Shown here: positions 5,846 through 12,830 of the stretch, one piece after another
How positions within the stretch are numbered: position 1 is the first letter of the stretch
Layout: each line of letters opens with the position of its first letter
NCBI GenBank assembly: GCA_024278215.1
Contig: JAJRTR010000134.1
Span: 1 to 12,845 of the forward strand
Length of the DNA stretch: 12,845 nucleotides
Direction of reading: 5' to 3'
From: a bacterium
Lineage (GTDB): Bacteria > UBP15 > UBA6099 > JAJRTR01
Program-made: the position numbers and the translations under genes
Notes under the pieces: model-generated
Databases searched by the model: none
The model's input: only the letters and a program-made list of their open reading frames with translations
What the model was told of the DNA's origin: nothing

Positions 5846-7945
5846 ATGTTAGATAATTTCTTCAGACCCGAATCAGTGGCATTGATCGGAGCTTCGAGCA
5901 CACCGGGCAAGGTCGGTTTCGACATCCTGAAAAATATCACAGACGCAGGGTTCCGCGGAAAAATATACCCGGTGAATCCGAAATCGGATGAATTATTCGG
6001 TTTGAAGTGTTACCACAGCGCGAATGATATCGAGGGAAAGATCGATCTGGCGGTGGTGATGATACCGCCAAAGTTCATTCCCGATGCGCTCGGCCAGTGC
6101 GCGTCGAAGGGTTGCGATTCAGCGATAATAATCTCCGCGGGATTTAAAGAGGTAGGGCCGGAGGGCGCGCGCCTCGAGAGAGAGATGCGCACGGTGGCGA
6201 AGAAAGCCGGGGTCCGGCTACTCGGCCCGAATTGTCTCGGTGTGATAGATACCGACATGCACCTGAATGCTACGTTCGCGGCAGGGATGCCGGCTGCCGG
6301 GAATATCGGGTTTGTCTCACAAAGCGGGGCGCTCTGCACTGCTATTCTCGACTGGTCGTTCGCCAACAGCATCGGTTTTTCGAGATTTGTGAGCCTGGGG
6401 AACAAGGCGGACATCGACGAAGTGGATATGATCGAGGCGCTGGGCGAGGACGAACGAACAAGCGTCATCGTAGGCTATATCGAAGGAGTGTCGCGGGGCC
6501 GTGAGTTCATGGAAACTCTGCTGAGGGTGACAAAAAAGAAACCTGTCATTCTGATAAAATCGGGAACATCCGAAGCGGGCGCGCGCGCGGCCTCATCGCA
6601 CACGGGCAGCATGGCCGGTTCCGATATCGCTTTCGACACCGCCTTCAGGCAATGCGGCGTGATGAGGGCGCGGACAGTCGAGGAGATATTCGACTGCGCT
6701 GTGGCGTTTTCGTTCCAGCCGCTTCCTGCCGGGAACAAACTGGCGATACTGACAAACGCCGGTGGCCCGGGGATAATGGCTACGGATGCCATGGATGATA
6801 CTCGCGCGGAAATGGCACGTTTCAAACCTGAAACTATTGAAAAACTCAAGTCGTTCCTGCCTTCGGCTGCTGCTTTCTATAACCCGGTCGATATCATCGG
6901 GGATGCTCATGCAGACAGATACCAGAGCACGATTATGGCACTGCTCGAGGACAGTGATGTAGACGGAATAGTTGTTTTGCTGACTCCGCAGGGCATGACA
7001 CAGATAGAAGAAACAGCGAAGGCGATATCGTATGCGTCGCTTATACACAAAAAACCTATACTGACATCATTTATGGGTGAAGAGATGGTCGGGTCCGGCA
7101 TAGACCTGCTGGGCAAGAACCGCATTCCGAACTACAGCTTCCCGGAAAGAGCGGTCGGTGCATTCGGGCGCATGGTCGAATACGAATCATGGCGCGGCAG
7201 GCCGCTGAAGAAGAACATCGAAGTCGAATATCCGCGCGACGAGACGGAAAAAATGATAAAAAGGTTCACTGCCCACGGAAGAGGCGCAGTGAGCGGCGAG
7301 CGGGCGTTGCGGGTTTTGAAAGCAGCCGGGATAAAGACACCGGATTATAAAATAGCCGAGGACATGAAGAAAGCAAAGGAGTTTGCACTCGAGTTCGGGT
7401 ATCCGATAGTGCTTAAAGTCGCGTCTCCGGACATCTCGCACAAGTCGGATGTCGGCGGGGTCAAAGTAGGGATAGGCGATGAAGACAGCCTGGAGCGCGC
7501 TTATAATGAGATTATGGTAAACTGCCGCCGTATGGTGCCGAGCGCGGTCCTGCACGGGGTGGAAGTCCACCAGATGATCACAGGCGGCAAGGAAATGGTA
7601 CTGGGGATGAGCCGGGACCCGTCGTTCGGCCCGCTGATAATGTTCGGGCTCGGCGGGATTTATGTCGAAATAATGAAGGACGTAAGCTTCAGGATCGCCC
7701 CGCTGACGGAAGACGACATAGACGGCCTGATTCACGAGATAAAGAGTGTGCGGCTTCTGACAGGCGCAAGGGGCGAAAAGCCGAAAGACATAGACGGCAT
7801 TAAAGAAACGATACGCATTGTTTCTCAATTGACGATAGATTACGAAAACATGATAGAGATGGATATAAATCCACTGATTGCGCTGGACAGGGGACAGGGC
7901 GTGTATGCGGTTGACGCCCGGTTCAACTTCCAGATTTCCGAATAG
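5846..7945 (+). CDS. acd: ADP-forming acetate/acyl-CoA synthetase, alpha-beta fusion
   Basis: Converts acyl-CoA, ADP and phosphate to the acid, CoA and ATP, an energy-saving step of fermenting archaea and bacteria. The 699-aa chain has the usual fused order: CoA-binding Rossmann domain (about 1-130, opening FFRPESVALIGAS), two flavodoxin-like ligase domains (about 145-460), then the ATP-grasp domain (about 480-699). The phosphohistidine is H252 in SSHTGS. A second conserved His, H532, is in ISHKSDVGGVKVG of the ATP-grasp part. LGPNCLG and SQSGAL match the acyl-CoA ligase core. I chose ATG 5846 because homologues begin MLDxFF; ATG 5798 (with GAGTGG 6 bases before) or TTG 5792 would add a Ser/Gly/Gln/Arg-rich tail with no family counterpart. 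The DRTGG gene follows 43 bp downstream on the same strand. Substrate (acetate, propionate, aryl acids) cannot be read from sequence. Confidence 0.93.
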   Translation: MLDNFFRPESVALIGASSTPGKVGFDILKNITDAGFRGKIYPVNPKSDELFGLKCYHSANDIEGKIDLAVVMIPPKFIPDALGQCASKGCDSAIIISAGFKEVGPEGARLEREMRTVAKKAGVRLLGPNCLGVIDTDMHLNATFAAGMPAAGNIGFVSQSGALCTAILDWSFANSIGFSRFVSLGNKADIDEVDMIEALGEDERTSVIVGYIEGVSRGREFMETLLRVTKKKPVILIKSGTSEAGARAASSHTGSMAGSDIAFDTAFRQCGVMRARTVEEIFDCAVAFSFQPLPAGNKLAILTNAGGPGIMATDAMDDTRAEMARFKPETIEKLKSFLPSAAAFYNPVDIIGDAHADRYQSTIMALLEDSDVDGIVVLLTPQGMTQIEETAKAISYASLIHKKPILTSFMGEEMVGSGIDLLGKNRIPNYSFPERAVGAFGRMVEYESWRGRPLKKNIEVEYPRDETEKMIKRFTAHGRGAVSGERALRVLKAAGIKTPDYKIAEDMKKAKEFALEFGYPIVLKVASPDISHKSDVGGVKVGIGDEDSLERAYNEIMVNCRRMVPSAVLHGVEVHQMITGGKEMVLGMSRDPSFGPLIMFGLGGIYVEIMKDVSFRIAPLTEDDIDGLIHEIKSVRLLTGARGEKPKDIDGIKETIRIVSQLTIDYENMIEMDINPLIALDRGQGVYAVDARFNFQISE

Positions 7946-7988
7946 TTCGGGCAGTAAAGTTCAACACGGAATACGGGAGGGAATTTCA

Positions 7989-9038
7989 ATGAGAAGTATA
8001 TATGTAGGTTCCGAATCGGAATATTCGGGCAAAAGCCTTGTGTGCCTCTGCCTGGGTAAAGAGTTGCAGAACAGAGGAGTAAAGGTAGGCTATTTCAAGC
8101 CTTACGGTACTCTCCCGTGTATGGAATGCAATCAGATTGTAGACGAAGATGTTGTTTATATGAAAGCACATATCGGACTGGGAAACAGCCTCGAAGACCT
8201 GTGCCCGGTGGTCTACTCCCACGACATGAAGCTGAAGATTTACAGAGGGGAAACAGAAGGATACAGAGACAGGATACTGGACTCGTACAAAAAAGTATCC
8301 GCAGACAAGGAAGTTATGCTGATCGGCGGGGGAAGATCAATGTATGAAGGGCTCAGCTTCGGCTACTCTGCGATGGAGCTCATAGAAGACACCGGCAGCG
8401 AAGTGATAATGATAGAGAAATATGACGAATCGCGCGGACTCGACTCTCTCATCGACATAAAGGAGCGGCTGGGCGACAGTCTTCTGGGTCTGATAATAAA
8501 TCGCATTGAACCGGAAAATATGGAATATATCAGAAAGAATGTCACGCCGTTTATCGAGAGGTTCGGAATAAACATGCTCGGTGCCATGCCCAATGACATC
8601 GTGCTTGCGGCGATCAGTGTCAGAGACCTGGCGAACGGTATCGGCGGCAGGGTGTATACCGCGGAAGATAAACTCGACGAACTTGTGTACCATTTCAAGG
8701 TCGGAGCCATGACCCTCGAGGCTGCAAGCGCGCGTTTCAGGAAAGTCAGCAATAAGGCGGTCATCACCGGCGGCGACAGGGTGGACCTCCAGGTGGCGGC
8801 GCTCGAGACACCCACAAAATGCCTGGTGCTCACAGGCGGGATGACCCCGCACCCGCTGATAATGTCCAAGGCCGATGAATTGCAGGTCCCGATTATCGTC
8901 GTGCCCTATGACACGCTGACAACTGTTGAAAAGATACATGCTATCGCGGGCAAACCCAGAATACGGGAAACCGCAAAGATAGACCGCGCTCTGAAGCTGT
9001 TCCGCGATGGTGTCGACATCGAAAAACTTGGTTTCTGA
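7989..9038 (+). CDS. P-loop (BioD/CobQ-like) + DRTGG domain protein, Pta N-terminal-like
   Basis: A 349-aa protein resembling the non-catalytic N-terminal half of long phosphotransacetylases. Residues 1-200 are a dethiobiotin-synthetase-like P-loop domain, with GSESEYSGKS near residues 6-15, a LIGGGRSMYEG block and a LLGLIINR segment. The DRTGG domain follows (about 215-330) with VITGGDRVDLQVAAL; D263-R264 mark its signature. In Pta, this region regulates the enzyme in response to nucleotides and metabolites; stand-alone versions are often encoded next to ADP-forming acyl-CoA synthetases, as here. I infer a regulatory or partner role for the synthetase just upstream. The start ATG has a strong GGGAGGG 7 bases before. 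The acetyl/butyryl-transferase domain of Pta is missing, so it is not an active phosphotransacetylase. No terminator is clear; repeat copy 3 begins 36 bp after the stop. Confidence 0.85.
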   Translation: MRSIYVGSESEYSGKSLVCLCLGKELQNRGVKVGYFKPYGTLPCMECNQIVDEDVVYMKAHIGLGNSLEDLCPVVYSHDMKLKIYRGETEGYRDRILDSYKKVSADKEVMLIGGGRSMYEGLSFGYSAMELIEDTGSEVIMIEKYDESRGLDSLIDIKERLGDSLLGLIINRIEPENMEYIRKNVTPFIERFGINMLGAMPNDIVLAAISVRDLANGIGGRVYTAEDKLDELVYHFKVGAMTLEAASARFRKVSNKAVITGGDRVDLQVAALETPTKCLVLTGGMTPHPLIMSKADELQVPIIVVPYDTLTTVEKIHAIAGKPRIRETAKIDRALKLFRDGVDIEKLGF

Positions 9039-9073
9039 AAGCCCGGCATACTTTCGGATGAACCACTCATTAT

Positions 9074-9233
9074 GAGCCATTTGCAAAATTATGTTCGTAG
9101 CGAGGTCGAACGAAATTATTCAGAAACAAGGCGGGAGTGCAAAATCTCCGCAGGCGTACTCGCCAAGTACGTCGAGGATGATTTTGTGCCGACAACGCAT
9201 CTGTGACAATTGCAGGCGAACGCACATCAGCAG
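9074..9233. repeat. Dispersed MITE-like repeat, copy 3 (right end lost)
   Basis: Starts GAGCCATTTGCAAAATT (one mismatch to the shared end) and follows copies 1 and 2 to the CAGCAG at 9228-9233. There the match stops and transposase-like coding sequence begins, so the right terminal repeat is missing. It is the most diverged copy. GAGG/CCTC of the other copies is GGAG/CTCC here, keeping both pairs. The next hairpin keeps CGTACT/AGTACG but has a CGCCA loop. Confidence 0.8.
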
Positions 9234-9469
9234 TCGCGCCGGCGCAGCCATCGCCCGCAAAGCCCGCACCAAAAGAACAGACGACGGCTATGCCGTACAG
9301 AGCTTCAGGCAACTGCTTACAAATCTCGGCACCATCAACCTCAATCTCGTACAACCGAAAGTGGCCGGAGCCGAAACATTTTACAAAATAGCCCGGCCCC
9401 ACCTGCCGGTAGCAACGAGCACTGGACCTGCTCGACATTCGATTGCGCGTACCCGGTACGCGCACATAA
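9234..9469 (+). pseudogene. Transposase C-terminal remnant, frameshifted (IS4/IS1634-like)
   Basis: In the frame of 9229 the DNA reads AAIARKARTKRTDDG, then YAVQSFRQLLTNLGTI and a further stretch to ARPHLP near 9408. A one-base shift then gives QRALDLLDIRLRVPGT and a stop at 9467-9469. The order 'DG-x-V-x-SF-x2-LL-x2-L-x-T' followed by 'P...QRALDLL' near the end is how I remember the C-termini of IS4/IS1634-type transposases. The N-terminus, the catalytic DDE residues and terminal repeats are all absent here. The segment joins directly to broken repeat copy 3. It could instead be a decayed gene of another family; the shift from one good frame to another is the firmest sign of a pseudogene. 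Confidence 0.5.
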
Positions 9470-9489
9470 GAAAATACAAATATCCCGAT

Positions 9490-9514
9490 AAACACTGGCT
9501 TTATTGTGTTTTTT
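9490..9514 (+). terminator. Weak stem-loop with T-run after the transposase remnant
   Basis: AAACAC (9490-9495) pairs with GTGTTT (9506-9511) around 10 bases and runs into TTT. The stem is short and AT-rich, so only a weak terminator, 21 bp after the pseudogene stop. Confidence 0.3.
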
Positions 9515-9542
9515 CGTTGGGAAGTTCAGTTTAGATATTAAG

Positions 9543-9571
9543 TTCAAAGCAGATGATTTTGTTGCTATAAT
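9543..9571 (+). promoter_or_regulatory. Sigma70-type promoter for the hydrolase
   Basis: -35 TTCAAA (9543-9548), 17-bp spacer, perfect -10 TATAAT (9566-9571). Expected start near 9578, about 30 bases before the ATG. Confidence 0.6.
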
Positions 9572-9607
9572 AAGTTATTCAAACACGGGACGCGGAGAAA
9601 AGTGCAG

Positions 9608-10621
9608 ATGCTCAATATAGATAAAATCATGACGGATATTTTCGATTTCGGCGCGGACACATACAGCAAGGTCACAGGCGCAAAGAAGGGTGCTCTGCCG
9701 GATGTGTCACGTTTCGACATCAGCGATCTTATTACTGAAGAAGAAATGGAGTCCGCCGACAAACTCTACACGCCGTCGGATCATGTGCCGGACATAAAGT
9801 TCAGAAAGAAAGCGGCGCTGCCGTTTCTCGACATATACGACGGGAGATTCACAAGCCCCGTCGACAGCCCGTTCGATTGCAACAACATAATAAATGTGCG
9901 ACACTTCCGCATCAGAAACTGGAACCGCAACCTGCCGTGCGTCATCATGATAAACGGCCTGCACGTGAATGAAACGACCTATTTCGACTGGTGGTGCTGG
10001 CGTTTCGCGGCATGGGGTTTAAGCAGCATATTGTTCGACATCCCCTACCACATACGCAGGATGCCGGAAGGTTCGTTCGCGGGCGAATATCTCATCAGCG
10101 CCGACCCGGCCTGGACGATGCTTTCACTGAAACAGAGCTATCTCGACACCTGTGAGATAGCAAACTGGCTGAAGGACCGAGGCACAGGCGAGATCGGCAC
10201 ATTCGGAGTTTCGTTCGGCGCGCTGATGGCCGGTCTGTATGTGTGCAACGCGCGGAACTGCGATTTCGCCATCATGGGCATGCCGCCCATGGACGCGCTC
10301 GACACACTCGGCAAAATCAGCTTCGGCACCGAGGTCGAAGCGCTCGAACGGAAAGGTCAAAAAACTATTCTGAGCGACGAGCGCATACCACGCATTTTCA
10401 ATATGTCCACCATGACGCCGAACGTCGACACCGACAGGATTTTTATCGGCATGGGCATCTATGACAGGCTTGTCGACCCGAAAGATGTGGAAGCCACCGC
10501 CGAAAAATGGGGCGGCCTGAAATGGCTGATGAAATATCCAACAGGACACATAAACACATTTGTTCTCAACAGACGCTTCATTCGCGACGCACGCAGATTT
10601 ATTAAAACCGAGATCGTGTAG
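9608..10621 (+). CDS. Alpha/beta hydrolase
   Basis: A 337-aa soluble alpha/beta-hydrolase-fold protein, with no signal peptide or membrane segment. The nucleophile elbow is G-V-S202-F-G. The acid is probably D286 in YDRLVDP and the base H314 in TGHINTF, in the right order and spacing for a Ser-Asp-His triad. VIMINGLH (about 117-124) supplies the usual strand and oxyanion-hole loop before it. An N-terminal extension of about 75 acidic and helical residues precedes the core. The layout reminds me of the ABHD18/DUF2048 group, but this is not certain. Substrate unknown; esterase, lipase or thioesterase are all open. GGAG lies 10 bases before ATG 9608 and 4 before an in-frame GTG at 9602. It has its own promoter and is convergent with the permease gene, 29 bp away, with no obvious terminator between. 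Confidence 0.82.
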   Translation: MLNIDKIMTDIFDFGADTYSKVTGAKKGALPDVSRFDISDLITEEEMESADKLYTPSDHVPDIKFRKKAALPFLDIYDGRFTSPVDSPFDCNNIINVRHFRIRNWNRNLPCVIMINGLHVNETTYFDWWCWRFAAWGLSSILFDIPYHIRRMPEGSFAGEYLISADPAWTMLSLKQSYLDTCEIANWLKDRGTGEIGTFGVSFGALMAGLYVCNARNCDFAIMGMPPMDALDTLGKISFGTEVEALERKGQKTILSDERIPRIFNMSTMTPNVDTDRIFIGMGIYDRLVDPKDVEATAEKWGGLKWLMKYPTGHINTFVLNRRFIRDARRFIKTEIV

Positions 10622-10650
10622 TGAAATTATCGACGCTGTCGAAGTCGGCT

Positions 10651-11778
10651 CTATGACTTGTCCTTTTGTGTGGCCATGTCGATGAGAACGGCGACGATGA
10701 GGACAACGCCCTTGACGACATATCTGAAAGCGGGTGCGGAGCCGATGAGGTCGAGCCCGTTGTCGAGGCTGGCCATGATGAGCGCGCCGAGAATAGCGCC
10801 GGGTATACTGCCCTTGCCGCCCATCAGACTCGTGCCGCCGATGACACAGGCCGCGATGGCGTCTAGCTCCTTAAGCCCACCCGCCTTCTGCGACGCGCTG
10901 CCCACATAAGACGTAAGCATTATCCCCGCCACCGCCGATAACACGCCCATCACGACAAATACCTGCATTATACGCAGTTTGACATTTATCCCCGAAAGAT
11001 ATGCCGCCTCGGAGTTGCCGCCGAGCGCGTATACATGACGCCCAAAACGTGTGCGATTCGCGATAAATGTCATAATTATCACGAGTATCAATAAAATGAA
11101 TACGGAAATAGGTATGCCTTTATAGCCATACATGTAGAAAACAAAAAGTCCGATCATGAAAACATAAAAAACCGATTGCAGCACGGTCAGCGGCAGCGTC
11201 GCGGTGTCGAGTCCGTACTTCAATCTCGACGCCCTGTTCCGCACCGGAAAATAAAAACACGCGACAGCCGCAATCCCGGCGACTGCGAGCGCGAATGTGT
11301 CGGGGAGATACCCGTCGCCGACTTTCGTCACCCAGCCGGCCATAAACTGGATGTCGATGCCGCCAAGTATCCACATCGACGCGCCGCGATAAATCATCAT
11401 TCCGCCAAGTGTTACGATAAACGCCGGCACCCGGAAATATGCCGTCACACTGCCCTGGACCACTCCGATAAGAACACCGACAAGCAGCGCGGCGAGGACG
11501 GCGATAATCGGCGGAACATTGTAATTGTAACACAGCACTGCCGCCACCGCCCCTATAAACGCGCACACGGAACCGACGGAAAGATCAATGCTCCCGGACA
11601 CGATTACCAGCACCATCCCTATCGCCAGCACGCCGACAACGGACATCTGCACAAACAGATTTGAAATGTTTCTCGGGCTGAGAAACACCCTGTCCGTCAT
11701 CGCTGCAAACACGACCCATATCAGTATCAGCGCGAAAAACATTGTATATGTGCGAAAGTCTATTTCGAGTTTTTTCAC
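10651..11778 (-). CDS. xylH: Sugar ABC transporter permease, XylH-like
   Basis: A 375-aa inner-membrane permease of the ribose/xylose (BPD_transp_2) family, with about ten hydrophobic segments. Family marks: [11 protein letters not shown] after the second segment, the [11 protein letters not shown] block, the cytoplasmic [15 protein letters not shown] loop that meets the ATPase, and [13 protein letters not shown]. The C-terminus [11 protein letters not shown]...[17 protein letters not shown] resembles XylH more than RbsC, so D-xylose or a similar sugar is likely. I chose GTG 11778 because GGGGAG lies 6 bases upstream; ATG 11814 adds 12 residues without a ribosome site. No ATPase or binding-protein gene is next to it: the downstream neighbour is convergent and the upstream one divergent. 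Its partners must be elsewhere. The leader contains a 68-bp inverted-repeat element. Confidence 0.88.
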   Translation of the reverse strand: MKKLEIDFRTYTMFFALILIWVVFAAMTDRVFLSPRNISNLFVQMSVVGVLAIGMVLVIVSGSIDLSVGSVCAFIGAVAAVLCYNYNVPPIIAVLAALLVGVLIGVVQGSVTAYFRVPAFIVTLGGMMIYRGASMWILGGIDIQFMAGWVTKVGDGYLPDTFALAVAGIAAVACFYFPVRNRASRLKYGLDTATLPLTVLQSVFYVFMIGLFVFYMYGYKGIPISVFILLILVIIMTFIANRTRFGRHVYALGGNSEAAYLSGINVKLRIMQVFVVMGVLSAVAGIMLTSYVGSASQKAGGLKELDAIAACVIGGTSLMGGKGSIPGAILGALIMASLDNGLDLIGSAPAFRYVVKGVVLIVAVLIDMATQKDKS

Positions 11779-11878
11779 AAGCCGCTCCCCGCCGACAACG
11801 AACGCCGGATACATAACAGGAATTCAGTTTTGTTCCCGATCGCATCACCGAAATCCAGTTTTGAATACATCATTGTTT

Positions 11879-11946
11879 GTAACACTTTAGCCAAGTGAAG
11901 AATTCCCGGAATTCCACGACTTTGCTTCAGATATCTAAAGTGTTAC
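11879..11946. mobile_element. 68-bp miniature inverted-repeat element, IS66-like ends
   Basis: Perfect 12-bp terminal inverted repeats GTAACACTTTAG (11879-11890) and CTAAAGTGTTAC (11935-11946) are flanked by a perfect 8-bp direct repeat CATTGTTT (11871-11878 and 11947-11954). Ends beginning GTAA with 8-bp target duplications are typical of the IS66 family. Inside, TGAAG pairs with CTTCA at symmetric positions and GAATTCC-C-GGAATTC forms a central dyad, so the whole unit can fold. It encodes nothing and needs a transposase from elsewhere. It lies between the predicted permease promoter and its start codon, so it is transcribed in the leader. Confidence 0.75.
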
Positions 11947-11977
11947 CATTGTTTTTAAAACCACATGTATGCAGGAT

Positions 11978-12005
11978 ATTATACGTCATAACACATCATC
12001 GGCAA
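11978..12005 (-). promoter_or_regulatory. Promoter of the permease gene with overlapping dyad
   Basis: On the minus strand: -35 TTGCCG (12005-12000), 16-bp spacer, perfect -10 TATAAT (11983-11978). The start would be near 11971, giving a leader of about 190 bases. The -35 is one arm of the perfect dyad CGGCAA-CT-TTGCCG (12000-12013), a likely operator. Confidence 0.6.
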
Positions 12006-12013
12006 CTTTGCCG
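12000..12013. promoter_or_regulatory. 14-bp perfect dyad overlapping permease -35 (operator candidate)
   Basis: CGGCAA and TTGCCG are separated by CT. Binding here would cover the -35 box of the permease promoter. The protein is unknown; a sugar-responsive repressor would fit the gene. Confidence 0.45.
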
Positions 12014-12045
12014 GTCGAAAAGTGCGTAATAATGTAAAGTTTTCG

Positions 12046-12057
12046 GAGCCAATTGCA
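12046..12057. repeat. Solo 12-bp match to the dispersed-repeat terminus
   Basis: GAGCCAATTGCA is identical to the first 12 bases of the repeat-end consensus drawn from copies 1-3, but the following bases do not continue the element. It may be a decayed copy or chance. Confidence 0.35.
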
Positions 12058-12155
12058 TTGAAAACAGTGATGTGGGGGCTCCGCCTTTCTTCAATTCATA
12101 CCCCTGCTTTTCACTCGCTCGCGCCTGCCGCCGCATACCTATTTCCGGTCACTTA

Positions 12156-12184
12156 TTGACATCGACACTGAAACGTGCTATTTT
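12156..12184 (+). promoter_or_regulatory. Sigma70-type promoter of the TetR gene
   Basis: -35 TTGACA (12156-12161, perfect), 17-bp spacer, -10 TATTTT (12179-12184). The start would fall at about 12191, within about four bases of the ATG, so the mRNA would be leaderless or nearly so; no Shine-Dalgarno precedes that ATG. Confidence 0.7.
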
Positions 12185-12185
12185 C

Positions 12186-12205
12186 TGGACTGATATGTCA
12201 GTCCA
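12186..12205. promoter_or_regulatory. Perfect 8-bp dyad over the TetR start codon (operator)
   Basis: TGGACTGA (12186-12193) and TCAGTCCA (12198-12205) are perfect inverted arms around TATG, which contains the start codon's ATG. Size and symmetry suit a TetR-family dimer. Its position over the transcription start implies repression of its own gene and of the one that follows. Confidence 0.7.
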
Positions 12206-12827
12206 AAAAGGAAAAGCCAAAAAAGACGCCAAGCACAAACTGTTTCTGGATGCCGCCCGCAGGATTTTCGCGCGGAAAGGGTTCGAGGCGACGAATGTTA
12301 CTGATATTATCGCCGAGGTCAATTCAGGCCAGGGAACTTTCTACTACCACTTTAAAGATAAAAACGCGATTTTCGACGAACTTATGACAGGTTTCATTAA
12401 TGAACTACTGGCTGTGCTTGCCGAAAACGATGTGAACGACGCGGGACAACTCGCGCTTGCTTCGCGTGAACTCTCGATTCGCAACGCTGCCCGGCTGGCG
12501 GAAGTATTCGTGAACAATAAGGATATCGCGCAGCTTTTTTTCAGAGAATCGCGTTACATCGGTTGCGAGGGCATGAAACGGATCGACGATTTCTATGCCC
12601 TGCTCTATTCGCAGGTCGAAAGCAGCCTGAAGATGGGGATCGGGGAAAGCTCGATCCGTGACGATATCGATACGGCAATCGCGGCGCGCTGCATAATCGG
12701 CGCTACCGAAAAAGTAATCTACGAAGCCCTGCGCTGTGGTGAAAATATAGATATAAAGCATGTAGCGGAGCAGATTGTCGACTTCCAGATGAAGGGTATT
12801 GTCAACAATATACGATCACAGAGGTGA
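12195..12827 (+). CDS. TetR-family transcriptional regulator
   Basis: A 210-aa one-component repressor. The N-terminal helix-turn-helix domain is canonical: FLDAARRIFARKGFEATNVTDI at about 15-38, then the recognition helix and SGQGTFYYHFKDKNAIFDELM (about 45-65). The remaining helical part binds an unknown ligand and dimerises. I chose ATG 12195 because the promoter and dyad lie just before it. The reading frame stays open upstream to 12072, but those 41 codons would span the promoter. A perfect dyad over the start codon suggests autorepression. The next gene starts 3 bases after the stop codon, and its ribosome site GAGGTGAG overlaps the end of this gene, so the two are probably co-transcribed and the neighbour is the likely target. 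The permease on the other side carries a different dyad. Confidence 0.92.
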   Translation: MSVQKGKAKKDAKHKLFLDAARRIFARKGFEATNVTDIIAEVNSGQGTFYYHFKDKNAIFDELMTGFINELLAVLAENDVNDAGQLALASRELSIRNAARLAEVFVNNKDIAQLFFRESRYIGCEGMKRIDDFYALLYSQVESSLKMGIGESSIRDDIDTAIAARCIIGATEKVIYEALRCGENIDIKHVAEQIVDFQMKGIVNNIRSQR

Positions 12828-12830
12828 GAT

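Noticed and set aside
7187-7828. A 213-codon open frame antisense to the synthetase
   Set aside because: It shadows the ATP-grasp coding region, where codon bias leaves the reverse frame open; the composition is rich in His, Tyr and Arg without domain motifs.
9091-9534. A 147-codon open frame as an intact gene
   Set aside because: Its first part runs through repeat copy 3 and its similarity moves to another frame near 9410, so it is not one real protein.
10622-10650. Bidirectional terminator between the hydrolase and permease genes
   Set aside because: Only a 4-bp CGAC/GTCG stem and no T-run is present.
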